DNA of 50,133 bases from Microbacterium sp. MYb72 (GCF_002979415.1 NZ_PCOT01000030.1:1-50133), one strand, 5' to 3'; positions 8,815 to 18,403 are shown, counted from the first letter of the stretch. Translations and numbers: made by a program. The notes: a model not told the origin generated them from the letters alone.

Positions 8815-9861
8815 TCACGCCGGGCGACGCTCGGCGAGCTCATCGGCCGGGGCCGCCGCGGCCTGCACACCGATGCCGAGCTTCTGCTTGATCTGGGTTT
8901 CGATGGCCAGCGCGATGTCGGGGTTCTTGAGGAGGAACGACCGCGCGTTCTCCTTGCCCTGGCCGAGCTGGTCTCCGTCGTAGGTGTACCAGGAACCGGA
9001 CTTCTTCACGATGCCGTGCTCCACGCCGAAGTCGATCAGGCTGCCCTCGCGGGAGATGCCGATGCCGTAGAGGATGTCGAACTCCGCCTGCTTGAACGGC
9101 GGAGCCATCTTGTTCTTGACGACCTTGACGCGCGTACGGTTTCCCACGGCGTCGGTGCCGTCCTTCAGCGTCTCGATACGACGGATGTCGAGGCGGACCG
9201 ACGCATAGAACTTGAGCGCCTTTCCACCGGCGGTGGTCTCCGGGGACCCGAAGAAGACTCCGATCTTCTCGCGCAGCTGGTTGATGAAGATCATCGTCGT
9301 GTTGGTCTGGTTCAGGCCACCCGTGAGCTTTCGCAGCGCCTGAGACATGAGTCGGGCCTGGAGACCCACGTGCGAGTCGCCCATCTCGCCCTCGATCTCC
9401 GCGCGAGGCACGAGCGCCGCCACGGAGTCGATGACGATGAGGTCGATGGCACCGGAACGCACGAGCATGTCGGCGATCTCGAGCGCCTGCTCACCTGTAT
9501 CGGGCTGCGACACGAGAAGAGCGTCGATGTCGACACCGAGCTTCGCCGCGTAGTCGGGGTCGAGCGCGTGCTCGGCGTCGATGAACGCTGCGATGCCTCC
9601 CGCACGCTGCGCGTTGGCGATCGCGTGGAGGGTCAGGGTCGTCTTACCCGAGGACTCAGGGCCATAGATCTCGACGATGCGGCCACGCGGCAGACCACCG
9701 ACGCCGAGCGCGACGTCGAGAGCAATGGAACCGGTCGGGATGACGGCGACGGGAGCGCGCTCGTCGCTCCCCAACCGCATGACCGAGCCCTTTCCGAACT
9801 GGCGGTCGATCTGAGCGAGTGCAGTCTCGAGGGACTTCTCGCGGTCTGCGGGTGATGGCAT
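8815..9861 (-). CDS. recA: Recombinase RecA
   Basis: A 348-residue RecA with Walker A GPESSGKT (67-74), the DNA-binding loops and [15 protein letters not shown] in the C-terminal half, and an Ala/Pro-rich tail. It forms the filament for homologous recombination and triggers LexA self-cleavage. The start ATG 9861 is preceded by AAGGAA 7 bases upstream; the frame is open further upstream but without homology. A near-perfect LexA box at 10057-10072 lies about 195 bp upstream, so transcription is presumably SOS-induced. Confidence 0.98.
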   Translation of the reverse strand: MPSPADREKSLETALAQIDRQFGKGSVMRLGSDERAPVAVIPTGSIALDVALGVGGLPRGRIVEIYGPESSGKTTLTLHAIANAQRAGGIAAFIDAEHALDPDYAAKLGVDIDALLVSQPDTGEQALEIADMLVRSGAIDLIVIDSVAALVPRAEIEGEMGDSHVGLQARLMSQALRKLTGGLNQTNTTMIFINQLREKIGVFFGSPETTAGGKALKFYASVRLDIRRIETLKDGTDAVGNRTRVKVVKNKMAPPFKQAEFDILYGIGISREGSLIDFGVEHGIVKKSGSWYTYDGDQLGQGKENARSFLLKNPDIALAIETQIKQKLGIGVQAAAAPADELAERRPA

Positions 9862-9914
9862 GATGTGTTCCTTCTGCTCGCGTGTTGCCGTCTGTAGGCT
9901 GTCGCGGCTCCCCC

Positions 9915-9937
9915 AGGCTGGGCGAACTCTCCGACAA
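9915..9937 (-). promoter_or_regulatory. Possible LexA-independent recA promoter
   Basis: On the minus strand TTGTCGGA (9930-9937) is followed 9 bases later by CAGCCT (9915-9920). This resembles the mycobacterial RecA-NDp element TTGTCRGT-N8-TAGNNT, with deviations in spacing and -10. About 54 bases from the recA start. Weak inference. Confidence 0.25.
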
Positions 9938-10056
9938 GACGTATGGCTCCGTGGCCATGTCTTCACCGTACGGGGGGGCTCCGACATAGAGTCGGAACAC
10001 CCACGAACTGTGCAGAACACGGTTCCTGAACCACTTGTGCAGAAGACTACGCGGCA

Positions 10057-10072
10057 TCGAACAGATATTCGA
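10057..10072 (-). promoter_or_regulatory. LexA (SOS) box of recA
   Basis: TCGAACAGATATTCGA matches the actinobacterial LexA palindrome TCGAAC-N4-GTTCGA with a single mismatch. It lies in the recA-DUF3046 gap, overlapping a potential -35 that is 17 bases from a TAGTCT -10 box on the minus strand. The rest of this 267-bp gap (9862-10128) holds a GGTTCCTGAACC palindrome (10021-10032) and no convincing gene. Confidence 0.8.
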
Positions 10073-10128
10073 GCAGGTCGTGCTCTCGGCGTGTCGGAAT
10101 GCGGAGCACTCGAACACTTGTCATCGGT

Positions 10129-10353
10129 TCAACGCTTGCGCGGTTCCAGACGTCCGGCGCCATGTCGACGCGCCAACGGGACGTCGGTCTCATCGCACAG
10201 CGCGAGCCAGATGTCGCGCGGAGGAACACCGGCATCCAGCGCTTCGAGCGCCGTACGACCCGCGAGCTGGGACAGGACGAGGTCGTTCACCAGAGAGAGG
10301 GCTCTGCCCCGGAACTCCGCATCGACCGCACGGAGGAACTCGCTACGGCGCAT
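10129..10353 (-). CDS. DUF3046 protein
   Basis: A 74-residue protein matching DUF3046: MRRSEFLRAVDAEFRGR at the N-terminus, LVLSQLAGRTALEALDAGVP in the middle, RDIWLALCDETDVPLARRHG near the end. The family has no established function and is almost always found between the clgR-type regulator and recA in actinobacteria, as here. It starts 18 bp after the regulator's stop, so it is likely co-transcribed with it. Confidence 0.92.
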   Translation of the reverse strand: MRRSEFLRAVDAEFRGRALSLVNDLVLSQLAGRTALEALDAGVPPRDIWLALCDETDVPLARRHGAGRLEPRKR

Positions 10354-10371
10354 GGAGATGCGGGAGACCGA

Positions 10372-10680
10372 TCAGCGCAGCGAGAGCTGCGGCTCGATCG
10401 ACGCGACCAGATCGTCGGGAACGACGTCGGGGAACACCTGGAGACCCTCGAGCACGGAGATGCGATCTCCGACCTCGCGCATGATGATCGAGATGGGAAC
10501 GTCGAGCGCATCGGCGACCGACGCGAGGATCTCGCTCGAGGCCTCCTTCTGCCCGCGCTCGACCTCACTGAGATAGCCGAGCGCCACAGACGCCTTGCTT
10601 GCGACCTGCCGAAGGGTGCGCCCCTTCTGCAGACGGAAGTCCCTCAGCACATCGCCGATTTCCTGCCTGACAAGAATCAT
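10372..10680 (-). CDS. clgR: ClgR-type Cro/CI helix-turn-helix regulator
   Basis: A 102-residue regulator with an XRE HTH at about residues 8-62 (LRDFRLQKGRTLRQVASKAS, GYLSEVERGQKEASSEIL). Sequence and locus (cinA - this gene - DUF3046 - recA) match ClgR, the activator of clp protease genes in actinobacteria. A good GGAGG (in GGGGAGGAGG) precedes ATG 10680. A TAGACT box at about 10732-10737 on the minus strand may be its -10 and would give a leader near 50 nt. Symbol based on synteny plus sequence, not on a search. Confidence 0.85.
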   Translation of the reverse strand: MILVRQEIGDVLRDFRLQKGRTLRQVASKASVALGYLSEVERGQKEASSEILASVADALDVPISIIMREVGDRISVLEGLQVFPDVVPDDLVASIEPQLSLR

Positions 10681-10821
10681 CGGAACCTCCTCCCCGTTCG
10701 GTCCGCCGGAGTCTCCTCCGACGAGATCGCCAGTCTAATACCACTGGCATGCACAGAATCTACTCTTTCACCCTGTGGTTTGAATGTGAGCACACTCATG
10801 TCAACTTTGCCCTGGGGATTT

Positions 10822-11304
10822 CTATTCCCCGACGAGCTCTCGCAGGATCGCAAGCGCAGCGTCGACAGTCTGGGCTCTGATTGCAGCGCGATCGCCCGTG
10901 AACACGAACGCGCGGCTCACCTCCGCGATGGGCGTCGCCACGCCGATGTGCACCGTTCCCACCGGCTGCCCGTCCGGCGAGTCCGGCCCGGCGATGCCCG
11001 TCGTCGACACTCCGACATCGGCGGAGCGTCCTCCGACGGCCACGGCGCTCCTGACGCCCCGCGCCATCTGCGCCGCGACCTCCGGATGCACGGCCCCGTG
11101 CGTGTCGAGCAGGTGTGCGTCGACGCCCAGGAGGGTGTGCTTGACCGGCGTCGCGTAGGCGACGACCCCGCCGAGCAGTACGGCGGACGCGCCGGGGACG
11201 CCGACCAGCGCCGAGCAGAGGGCGCCGCCGGTGAGGGACTCCGCGACACCGAGGGTCCACCCTCGCGCGTCGAGCGCGGCCAGGGCGTCGGAGGCTGCGC
11301 TCAC
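10822..11304 (-). CDS. CinA C-terminal-domain protein (nicotinamide-nucleotide amidase)
   Basis: A 160-residue protein equal to the C-terminal amidase domain of CinA/PncC, which hydrolyses NMN to nicotinate mononucleotide. Marks are GWTLGVAESLTGGALCSALVG at the start (AESLTGG), VVAYATPVKHTLLGV, a GVSTTGIAGPDS loop and PVGTVHIGV. The N-terminal molybdopterin-binding-like half of full CinA is absent, which is usual in actinobacteria. Start GTG 11304 overlaps the pgsA stop by four bases (GTGA). Co-directional with pgsA and ftsK. Confidence 0.93.
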   Translation of the reverse strand: MSAASDALAALDARGWTLGVAESLTGGALCSALVGVPGASAVLLGGVVAYATPVKHTLLGVDAHLLDTHGAVHPEVAAQMARGVRSAVAVGGRSADVGVSTTGIAGPDSPDGQPVGTVHIGVATPIAEVSRAFVFTGDRAAIRAQTVDAALAILRELVGE

Positions 11305-11876
11305 GACGCTCGCCGGGCTCCGCGGACCTGCGCGATGATGTAGTCGATACCGCTGGCGACCGTGAGCACGAGGACGATGACCATGAGAACAGCGGTCACG
11401 AGCGTCCACGGCTCTCGTCCGATCAGCACGTGCAACGGGAGCAGCGCCCACGACAGGGCGACGCCCTGCACAGCCGTCTTGATCTTCCCCATCCAGGCCG
11501 CGGCGACCACGTGTTCGTTCACGATCATCAGGCGGTGGACAGTGATGCCCCACTCGCGCACGAGGATGATCGCGACCAGCCACCAGTTCACCTCGCCGAG
11601 GATCGCGAGTCCGATGAACCCCGCCCCCGTGAGGAGCTTGTCGGCGATCGGGTCCCACAGCTTGCCGAAGTCGCTGACGATGTCGTACCGGCGAGCAAGG
11701 TAGCCGTCTACCCAGTCCGTCGAGATCGCGACGATGAACAGCGCCGCCGCGACCCAGCGCAGAACGATGTCGCCATCGCCGTACGTGCCACCGAGCAGAA
11801 GAAGCACGAAGAAGACGACGGCGAGCGGGATGCGGGCGATCGTGATCGCATTGGGCAGTTGCCGGGGAATGGACAT
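11301..11876 (-). CDS. pgsA: CDP-diacylglycerol--glycerol-3-phosphate 3-phosphatidyltransferase
   Basis: A 191-residue membrane enzyme making phosphatidylglycerol phosphate from CDP-diacylglycerol. The CDP-alcohol phosphotransferase signature DGx2ARx8Gx3Dx3D is complete (DGYLARRYDIVSDFGKLWD then PIAD). Four to five hydrophobic helices are visible. The start ATG overlaps the ftsK stop by one base (TGATG), and its stop overlaps cinA. Confidence 0.95.
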   Translation of the reverse strand: MSIPRQLPNAITIARIPLAVVFFVLLLLGGTYGDGDIVLRWVAAALFIVAISTDWVDGYLARRYDIVSDFGKLWDPIADKLLTGAGFIGLAILGEVNWWLVAIILVREWGITVHRLMIVNEHVVAAAWMGKIKTAVQGVALSWALLPLHVLIGREPWTLVTAVLMVIVLVLTVASGIDYIIAQVRGARRAS

Positions 11877-14617
11877 CAGTCGCGCCCCGTCAGGCCCCAG
11901 GCGTCTTCATCGCCCTCTGCTTCGACGACCGGCAGTCCTTCGAACTGCGCCTCGATCGGGTCGTAGGAGTGCGCCGGCACCGCAGGCGCCTGCGCGACCG
12001 GAGCCGCCGGCGCGGCCGAGGCCGAGGAAGCTGCGGGCGCGTCGACTCCCCTGAGCTTCGCGAGCACCTGCGGAAGCTGCTCTGCGGTGGCCAGTACGTC
12101 GCGGGCTTTCGACCCTTCGGACGGGCCGACGATCTCGCGCGATTCGAGGAGATCCATCAGGCGTCCCGCCTTGGCGAAGCCGACGCGGAGCTTGCGCTGG
12201 AGCATCGAGGTGGATCCGAACTGAGAGGACACGATGAGCTCCGCAGCGGCGAGCAGCAGCTCGAGATCGTCGCCGATGTCCTCGTCGACGTCCTTCTTCT
12301 TGGCCGGGTCCATCGCCTCCTGCACGTCGGAGCGGTACTCCGGGCGCGCCTGGCGGGTGACGTGCTTGACGACGGCGTCGATCTCCTTCTCATCGACCCA
12401 GGCGCCCTGCAGACGGAACGGCTTCGACGAACCCATCGGCGAGAACAGGGCGTCGCCCTGGCCGATCAGCTTGTCGGCGCCGGGGCTGTCGAGGATGACG
12501 CGGCTGTCCGTCACGCTGGTGACGGCGAAAGCGAGGCGCGACGGCACGTTGGCCTTGATCAGACCGGTCACGACGTCGACGCTCGGCCGCTGCGTGGCGA
12601 GCACCAGGTGGATGCCGGAGGCGCGAGCGAGCTGCGTGATGCGCACGATCGAGTCCTCGACGTCTCGCGGGGCGACCATCATGAGATCGGCGAGCTCGTC
12701 GACGACGACGAGGAGGTACGGGTACGGCTTGAGCACCCGCTCGCTGCCGACGGGCACCTCCACCTCCCCCGCGCGCACGGCCCGGTTGAAGTCGTCGATG
12801 TGGCGGAAACCGAACGACGCGAGGTCGTCGTACCGCATGTCCATCTCCTTCACGACCCACTGCAGCGCCTCGGCTGCCTTCTTGGGGTTCGTGATGATGG
12901 GCGTGATGAGATGCGGCACGCCGGCGTAGCTGGTGAGCTCGACGCGCTTCGGGTCGATCAGCACCATGCGCACGTCGGAGGGGCGCGCGCGCATGAGAAG
13001 GCTGGTGATCATCGAGTTCACGAAGCTCGACTTACCCGAGCCGGTGGAACCGGCCACGAGGAGGTGAGGCATCTTCGCGAGGTTCGCCGTGACGAAGTTG
13101 CCGCCGACGTCCTTTCCGACGCCGATCGTGAGCGGATGGGTGTTCTTCAGCGCCGCCTGCGATCGCAGGACGTCGCCGAGCGCCACCGTCTCTCGGTCGG
13201 TGTTGGGGATCTCGATGCCGATCGCGCTCTTGCCGGGGATCGGCGAGAGGATGCGCACGTCGTTCGACGCCACGGCGTAGGCGAAGTTGTTGCTCAGCTG
13301 GAGGATCTTCTCGACCTTGACGCCGTGGCCGACTTCGACCTCGTACTGCGTGACCGTCGGACCCCGCGAGAAGCCGGTGACCTTGGCGTCGACGTTGAAC
13401 TGCGACAGCACGCTCGTGATCTGCTCGACGATCCGGTCGTTGGCCTCTGAGCGCGCCACAGAGGGCGGGCCCTCGGCGAGCACGCCGGGAGACGGAAGGA
13501 TGTAGGGAGCGAGCGGCGCCTGCGGGCCGCCCTCCCCCGGGCCTTCGGTGCCGAAGCCGTCGAGGCCGGGGAGCTCGGGCATCTCGCCCGTGTCGGAGTC
13601 GTCGAGGAGCGCGGTCGTCTGCTGCTCCGCCAGCGCGTCGGTCACGGAGCGCACATCGGACAGCACCTCGGTGGCGGCGTCGTAGGGGTCGGCGACGGTG
13701 ATCGCCTGGTCGTAGGCGGGTGTCGCGTCGGTCGTGGTGAGCAGCGCCGTGATGTCGTCGGAGTCGAGCGATCCCTCATCGGGATCCTCCTCGCGACCGG
13801 TCTTGTTGCGGCGCCACCACGGCAGGACATCGGGGTCGTCGACCTTGTCGGCCTCGTCGATCGCCGCGGCGTCCTTCGCCGGCTTCTCGGCGCGCTCCGC
13901 GTCGAACATCCAGGCGTACAGGTCGCCGAGGCGCTGCCCGATGCGGTTCGGCGGCGTCTTCGTGAGGATGAGGATGCTGAGGCCCGCGAGCAGCGCGAGG
14001 ACGATGTAGGCGGGGATCGTGGTCAGGTAGCTCAGCGGCTGCCCGACCATCCAGCCGAACAGACCGCCCGCAGCGCTCAGGGAGACCATGCCCTCCTTGG
14101 GCTGCGGCATGCCGCCGGCGATGTGGCAGAAACCGGCCATCGTGATGGCGAAGAGGCCGAAGCCGATGCCGATGCGCCCGTTGTCATGCACCGACGAGGG
14201 GTGCCGGAAGAGCCATCCGGCGAGCAGGAGCAGCAGCACGGGCATGACGAAGGCGACGCGCCCGACGAGGAGTCCGACCGAGTAGGCGCTGATGCTGCCC
14301 GCGACCTCGTTGCCGATGAAGAACCACTCGTTCACGGCTCCGGCGATGGCGAGCAGGACCAGGAGGAACGGGAATCCGTCGCGCCGGTCGTCCTTCTCCA
14401 GCGTCTCTGGACCGAAGGCGCGGAACATGCCGCCGACGCCGTGTGCGATGCCGTTCCAGGCACGAACGACGACGGGAGGCTTCTCTGCCTCGTCGATGTA
14501 CTTCTTCGGCGTGGCCTGGGCGCGCGGCGCGGCCTGCCGCTTCGGAGCGGCCTGCCGCTTCGGGCGCGACGGCGCGCTCTCCGATGCGCGCTCGGACTTC
14601 GTGGTGCTCCTGGCCAT
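11876..14617 (-). CDS. ftsK: DNA translocase FtsK/SpoIIIE
   Basis: A 913-residue septal DNA pump that moves chromosome ends out of the closing septum and, via its gamma domain, finds polar sequences. After a basic, Pro/Ala-rich N-terminus come four membrane helices (about 82-220). An acidic linker (about 250-390) leads to the motor, with Walker A GSTGSGKS (523-530), Walker [10 protein letters not shown] (DE at 640-641) and [12 protein letters not shown]. The C-terminal winged-helix gamma domain ([20 protein letters not shown]) is followed by an Ala-rich tail. Start ATG 14617 chosen because a TAACGT box lies 7 bases upstream and family similarity begins after it. Confidence 0.97.
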   Translation of the reverse strand: MARSTTKSERASESAPSRPKRQAAPKRQAAPRAQATPKKYIDEAEKPPVVVRAWNGIAHGVGGMFRAFGPETLEKDDRRDGFPFLLVLLAIAGAVNEWFFIGNEVAGSISAYSVGLLVGRVAFVMPVLLLLLAGWLFRHPSSVHDNGRIGIGFGLFAITMAGFCHIAGGMPQPKEGMVSLSAAGGLFGWMVGQPLSYLTTIPAYIVLALLAGLSILILTKTPPNRIGQRLGDLYAWMFDAERAEKPAKDAAAIDEADKVDDPDVLPWWRRNKTGREEDPDEGSLDSDDITALLTTTDATPAYDQAITVADPYDAATEVLSDVRSVTDALAEQQTTALLDDSDTGEMPELPGLDGFGTEGPGEGGPQAPLAPYILPSPGVLAEGPPSVARSEANDRIVEQITSVLSQFNVDAKVTGFSRGPTVTQYEVEVGHGVKVEKILQLSNNFAYAVASNDVRILSPIPGKSAIGIEIPNTDRETVALGDVLRSQAALKNTHPLTIGVGKDVGGNFVTANLAKMPHLLVAGSTGSGKSSFVNSMITSLLMRARPSDVRMVLIDPKRVELTSYAGVPHLITPIITNPKKAAEALQWVVKEMDMRYDDLASFGFRHIDDFNRAVRAGEVEVPVGSERVLKPYPYLLVVVDELADLMMVAPRDVEDSIVRITQLARASGIHLVLATQRPSVDVVTGLIKANVPSRLAFAVTSVTDSRVILDSPGADKLIGQGDALFSPMGSSKPFRLQGAWVDEKEIDAVVKHVTRQARPEYRSDVQEAMDPAKKKDVDEDIGDDLELLLAAAELIVSSQFGSTSMLQRKLRVGFAKAGRLMDLLESREIVGPSEGSKARDVLATAEQLPQVLAKLRGVDAPAASSASAAPAAPVAQAPAVPAHSYDPIEAQFEGLPVVEAEGDEDAWGLTGRD

Positions 14618-14624
14618 GGGACTC

Positions 14625-14630
14625 ACGTTA
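14625..14630 (-). promoter_or_regulatory. -10-like box TAACGT for ftsK
   Basis: TAACGT on the minus strand ends 7 bases before the ftsK ATG, consistent with a leaderless transcript. No Shine-Dalgarno sequence is seen. Confidence 0.45.
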
Positions 14631-14648
14631 CGGCCAGCAACCGACAAA

Positions 14649-14666
14649 GCCGCGTAATGACGCGGC
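14649..14666 (-). terminator. Hairpin terminator after the acetyltransferase gene
   Basis: GCCGCG-N6-CGCGGC forms a perfect 6-bp stem, and on the minus strand it is followed by a short T-rich run (TTTGT). It lies between the acetyltransferase (stop at 14686) and ftsK, separating two minus-strand units. Confidence 0.65.
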
Positions 14667-14685
14667 ATTCCGGTGATCCGGGCGC

Positions 14686-15180
14686 TCAGGACAGGCGATG
14701 CACCATGGTGTCGCGATCGGGCAGAGCGTGCGTGACCACGAAGCCCTCCGACCGGTAGAGAGTGCGCGCGAAGTTGTCGCGCTCCACGCTCAGGCTGAGC
14801 CGCCGGTGCCCCTGCTCGCGTGCGCGACTCAGAAGCCGTCGCAGCAGGGCTCGCCCTGCGCCGTGAGCCCGCCAGATCGGCTGCACGCCGATGATCAGCT
14901 CGGGAACAGCCGTCTCGACGAAACCGAGACCCGGATCGCTCGGCGGCAGCATCCGGTACCAGGCCGCCCCGATCGGTCGATCATCGGAGTCGACCGCGAC
15001 GAAACCGGCATCCGCGGGCCTCATCCACCCGGCGATGTACCGGCGATGCTCGACGGAGGTGAGGATCTCATGCCGAGCACGAGGTGATCGCCCCCGCCAG
15101 TTCGCCGCTTCGACGACCATGTCGCCGAGGAAGCTGCCGTCGCTCTGGACGGCGGCGCGGATCGTGAAGTCCTCTGGCAT
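14686..15180 (-). CDS. GNAT acetyltransferase
   Basis: A 164-residue GNAT-fold protein. The acetyl-CoA signature is [19 protein letters not shown] (R/QxxGxG/A) at about 112-130, followed by [20 protein letters not shown], the usual motif B region with a Tyr near the end. The N-terminal [10 protein letters not shown]...[21 protein letters not shown] matches a group of uncharacterised actinobacterial acetyltransferases. Substrate unknown. A TAGGCT box sits exactly 6 bases before the ATG; a hairpin terminator follows the stop. Confidence 0.85.
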   Translation of the reverse strand: MPEDFTIRAAVQSDGSFLGDMVVEAANWRGRSPRARHEILTSVEHRRYIAGWMRPADAGFVAVDSDDRPIGAAWYRMLPPSDPGLGFVETAVPELIIGVQPIWRAHGAGRALLRRLLSRAREQGHRRLSLSVERDNFARTLYRSEGFVVTHALPDRDTMVHRLS

Positions 15181-15186
15181 GACCAG

Positions 15187-15192
15187 AGCCTA
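15187..15192 (-). promoter_or_regulatory. -10-like box TAGGCT, leaderless acetyltransferase
   Basis: Minus-strand TAGGCT, 6-base gap (CTGGTC), then ATG 15180. Fits the leaderless pattern seen across the window. Confidence 0.55.
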
Positions 15193-15244
15193 GGCCGGTC
15201 CCGTTACAGCCGGATGACGCGCTCCTGTGAGTCGGAGCCCGCCC

Positions 15245-16921
15245 TCACGCCTCGATGACGAGAGGGACGATCATCGGACGACGACGCAGCTTCTGGTTGA
15301 CCCAGCGCCCGATCGTGCGTCGCACGACCTGCGACAGCGCGTGCGTGTCGCGTACGCCGTTACCCGAGGCCTCCTTCAGCGCAGCGACGATCTTCGGCAC
15401 GACGTCGTCGAACACGGAGTCGTCCTCGGCAATGCCGCGCGCGTGGATCTCGGGACCCGAGATGATGCGACCGGTTCCGGCATCCACCACCACGATGACC
15501 GAGACGAAGCCCTCCTCGCCGAGGATCCGACGGTCCTTCAGGTCGGCGTCCGTGATCTCTCCGACCGTCGAGCCGTCGACGTACACGAATCCGAGGTCGA
15601 GCTGTCCGACGACCTTGGCGTCGCCGTCCTTGAGGTCGATCACCGTGCCGTTCGAGGCGATGATCGTGCGCTCCTCGGCGATCCCGGTGTCCTGCGCGAG
15701 CTTGGCGTTCGCGATCAGGTGGCGGTACTCGCCGTGCACGGGGAGCACGTTCTTCGGCTTGAGGATGTTGTAGCAGTACAGCAGCTCTCCGGCCGCGGCG
15801 TGCCCTGACACGTGCACGCGGGCGTTCGCCTTGTGCACCACGTTCGCGCCGAGCTTGGTGAGGCCGTCGATCACGCGGTACACCGCGTTCTCGTTGCCGG
15901 GGATGAGGCTGGAGGCGAGGATGACGGTGTCGCCCTCGCTGACCTCGATCGCGTGGTCCATGTTGGCCATGCGGCTGAGCACGGCCATCGGCTCGCCCTG
16001 AGAACCGGTCGACATGTACACGATCTGCTCGTCGGGAAGGTCGCGCGCCTTCTTGAAGTCGATCAGCACGTTGTCGGGCACCTTGAGGTAGCCCAGCTGC
16101 TCGGCGATGGTCATGTTGCGCACCATCGAGCGTCCGAGGAACGCGACACGGCGCCCGTGCGCGTGCGCGGCGTCGATGACCTGCTGCACGCGGTGCACGT
16201 GGCTGGAGAAGCTCGCGACGATCACTCGACGAGGAGCCTTGCCGATCACCTGATCGAGCACGGGGCCGATCGACCGCTCGGTCGGAGTGAACCCCGGCAC
16301 GTCGGCGTTCGTCGAGTCCACGAGGAAGAGGTCGACGCCCTCTTCACCCAGGCGCGAGAACGCACGGAGATCCGTGATGCGTCCGTCGAGCGGGAGCTGG
16401 TCCATCTTGAAGTCGCCGGTGGCGAGCACCATGCCCGCGGGCGTGCGGATCACGACGGCGAGTGCATCGGGGATCGAGTGGTTCACCGCGACGAACTCGA
16501 GGTCGAAGGGGCCGACCTTCTCCTGCTGCCCCTCCTTCACCGTCAGGGTGAATGCCTTGATCCGGTGCTCCTTGAGCTTCGCCTCGACGAGGGCGAGGGT
16601 CAGCCCCGAGCCGATCAGCGGGATGTCGCTCTTCATGCGCAGCAGATAGGGGACGGCGCCGATGTGGTCCTCGTGGCCGTGCGTCAGCACGACGCCGACG
16701 ATGTCATCGAGGCGGTGCCTGATCGGCTCGAAGTCGGGAAGGATCAGGTCGACGCCTGGCTGGTGCTCCTCGGGGAAGAGCACACCGCAGTCGACGATGA
16801 GGATCTTGCCGTCGAACTCGAAGATGGTCATGTTGCGACCGATCTCGCCGAGACCGCCGAGCGGCGTGACGCGCAGGGTCCCCTCGTCGAGTGCGGCAGG
16901 ATCTGCGATGGGGATGGACAT
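15245..16921 (-). CDS. rnj: Ribonuclease J
   Basis: A 558-residue beta-CASP metallo-beta-lactamase ribonuclease with endo- and 5'-exonuclease activity in mRNA turnover and rRNA maturation. The zinc motif HGHEDHIG is at 81-88, GDFKMD at about 170, and the later motifs STGSQGE and VHVSGHAAAGEL include metal-binding and RNA-contact residues. VLPVHGEYRH closes the catalytic part. A GGAGACAGC precedes ATG 16921. It lies 53 bp downstream of dapA on the same strand, the usual actinobacterial dapA-rnj pair. Confidence 0.97.
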   Translation of the reverse strand: MSIPIADPAALDEGTLRVTPLGGLGEIGRNMTIFEFDGKILIVDCGVLFPEEHQPGVDLILPDFEPIRHRLDDIVGVVLTHGHEDHIGAVPYLLRMKSDIPLIGSGLTLALVEAKLKEHRIKAFTLTVKEGQQEKVGPFDLEFVAVNHSIPDALAVVIRTPAGMVLATGDFKMDQLPLDGRITDLRAFSRLGEEGVDLFLVDSTNADVPGFTPTERSIGPVLDQVIGKAPRRVIVASFSSHVHRVQQVIDAAHAHGRRVAFLGRSMVRNMTIAEQLGYLKVPDNVLIDFKKARDLPDEQIVYMSTGSQGEPMAVLSRMANMDHAIEVSEGDTVILASSLIPGNENAVYRVIDGLTKLGANVVHKANARVHVSGHAAAGELLYCYNILKPKNVLPVHGEYRHLIANAKLAQDTGIAEERTIIASNGTVIDLKDGDAKVVGQLDLGFVYVDGSTVGEITDADLKDRRILGEEGFVSVIVVVDAGTGRIISGPEIHARGIAEDDSVFDDVVPKIVAALKEASGNGVRDTHALSQVVRRTIGRWVNQKLRRRPMIVPLVIEA

Positions 16922-16974
16922 GCTGTCTCCTCAGTCGGACACTGTGCGCGTCCGTTCGTTCATGGCGACGCGGG

Positions 16975-17952
16975 TCAGCGCGTCGTGCCGTGCACCTTGG
17001 GCAGGGCTCCGCCCGCAGCCGCGTTGCGGTCGGGGCGGAAGTTCGAGAAGTCTGCGCCCGGCACGTCCCTGACGAGAGCGAGCTCGTCCTCGATGAGGGC
17101 GGCCTCCCACTCCTCCGGACCGACCAGGGGCAGACGGACGCGCGGGCTCGAGATGCGGCCGAGTCCGTGCAGGATGTACTTCGCCGCCACCGTGCCGGGC
17201 ACATGGGTCATCGCGGCGCGCACGAGCGGCTCGAGGCGCTTGTGCTCTGCGGTCGCCGTGGCGAGGTCGCCGCGGTTCACCGCGTCGACGATGGTGCGGT
17301 ACGGGGTGGCGGTGATGTTCGCGGTGACGCCGATGAGGCCCGTCGCGCCGATCGCGAGGTGCGGGAGCACGTTCGCGTCATCGCCAGAGAAGTACATCAG
17401 GTCGGTCTGGTTGAGCACCCGGCTGACCTCGGAGAAGTCGCCCTTGGCGTCTTTCACGGCGAGGATGTTGGGGTGCTTCGCGAGGCGCAGGATCGTCTCG
17501 TACTTGATGGGCACGCCGGTGCGGCCGGGGATGTCGTAGAGGATCACCGGCAGGTCGGTGGCGTCGGCGACGAGCCGGAAGTGCGTGAGGATGCCCGCCT
17601 GGGTCGGCTTGTTGTAGTACGGCGTGACGATCATGATGCCGTCGGCGCCGGCCTTCTCGCTGGCCTTGTACAGCTCGATCGCGTGCGCGGTCTCGTTGGA
17701 CCCGCCGCCGGTGATGATCTTCGCGCGTCCCGCCGACACGGACTTGCCGACCTCGACGAGCTTGAGCTTCTCAGGGTCGGTCAGAGTGGAGGTCTCGCCG
17801 GTCGTTCCCGTCACGACGATGCCGTCAGCACCCGCGGTGATGACGTCATCCATGTGCTTCTCGACGGCGGGCCAGTCGACTTCGCCGTCGGCCGTCATCG
17901 GAGTGACGAGCGCGACGAGAACCTGTCCGAAGGGGTTGCCCGAGTGCGTCAT
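16975..17952 (-). CDS. dapA: 4-hydroxy-tetrahydrodipicolinate synthase
   Basis: A 325-residue class I aldolase condensing pyruvate with aspartate semialdehyde. The Schiff-base lysine is Lys167 in LAVKDAKGD; the GTTGE pyruvate-carboxylate loop is at about 49-53, and YDIPGRTG supplies Tyr139 and Arg144. The first enzyme of the diaminopimelate branch; dapB and dapF are elsewhere in the window. A TACGCT box 6 bases before the ATG suggests a leaderless promoter. Confidence 0.97.
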   Translation of the reverse strand: MTHSGNPFGQVLVALVTPMTADGEVDWPAVEKHMDDVITAGADGIVVTGTTGETSTLTDPEKLKLVEVGKSVSAGRAKIITGGGSNETAHAIELYKASEKAGADGIMIVTPYYNKPTQAGILTHFRLVADATDLPVILYDIPGRTGVPIKYETILRLAKHPNILAVKDAKGDFSEVSRVLNQTDLMYFSGDDANVLPHLAIGATGLIGVTANITATPYRTIVDAVNRGDLATATAEHKRLEPLVRAAMTHVPGTVAAKYILHGLGRISSPRVRLPLVGPEEWEAALIEDELALVRDVPGADFSNFRPDRNAAAGGALPKVHGTTR

Positions 17953-17958
17953 GCCTCC

Positions 17959-17964
17959 AGCGTA
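17959..17964 (-). promoter_or_regulatory. -10-like box TACGCT for dapA
   Basis: Minus-strand TACGCT, then GGAGGC (6 bases), then ATG. The GGAGGC is too close to the start to act as a normal Shine-Dalgarno site, so leaderless initiation is favoured. Confidence 0.5.
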
Positions 17965-17980
17965 TCGGTTCGGATGCCGC

Positions 17981-18397
17981 TCACGCTGACGAACGAGTCC
18001 GGATGACGTCGCCCCGGGCGATGTCGAGCTTCCCTCGGAGCAGGAGCCCTGCCATCGTCCCGGCGGTCGCCTTGTTCGCCATCTTGCGGAACATCTCGAT
18101 GCCGGTGATCTCCGAGACCGCGACCTCGGACGCGCCGCGGTGCACGGTCACCGCGTCGCCGACACGGAGCACGCCTGACGAGACCGTGCCGGTGGCGACC
18201 TGTCCGCGACCGGTGATGGTGAAGACGTCCTCCACCGCGAACTCCGCCACGGATCCCGCTGCGGAGAACGACGGCCGTGCGGCATCCGCTGACGTGCCGT
18301 TCGCCAGCCCGGCCAGACGGGCGGCCTCCGCGTCGTTGTACCGCCGCAGCATCTCGTTCGCGTCCTGGGGATCGCGCTTCCTCCCGAACCAGCCCAT
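17981..18397 (-). CDS. Orphan EF-Tu domain-2-like protein
   Basis: A 138-residue protein without a GTPase domain. Residues about 53-135 read like domain 2 of EF-Tu: AVEDVFTITGRGQVATGTV, VLRVGDAVTVH, EITGIEMFRKMANKATAGTMAGLLLRGK and IARGDVIRT all align with the beta-barrel of EF-Tu. The N-terminal ~50 residues (MGWFGRKRDPQDANEMLRRY) are polar and charged, resembling a short helical anchor. No P-loop is present. Its role is unknown; binding to tRNA, ribosome or another protein through the barrel is an inference. It is divergent from the Nudix gene with only 39 bp between the starts, both with -10-like boxes 6 bases from their ATGs. Confidence 0.85.
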   Translation of the reverse strand: MGWFGRKRDPQDANEMLRRYNDAEAARLAGLANGTSADAARPSFSAAGSVAEFAVEDVFTITGRGQVATGTVSSGVLRVGDAVTVHRGASEVAVSEITGIEMFRKMANKATAGTMAGLLLRGKLDIARGDVIRTRSSA

Positions 18398-18403
18398 GAG
18401 TCG

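Noticed and set aside
10111..10122. CGAACACTTGTC as a second LexA box
   Set aside because: Only the left half matches; the right half lacks GTTCG. The site at 10057-10072 is far better.
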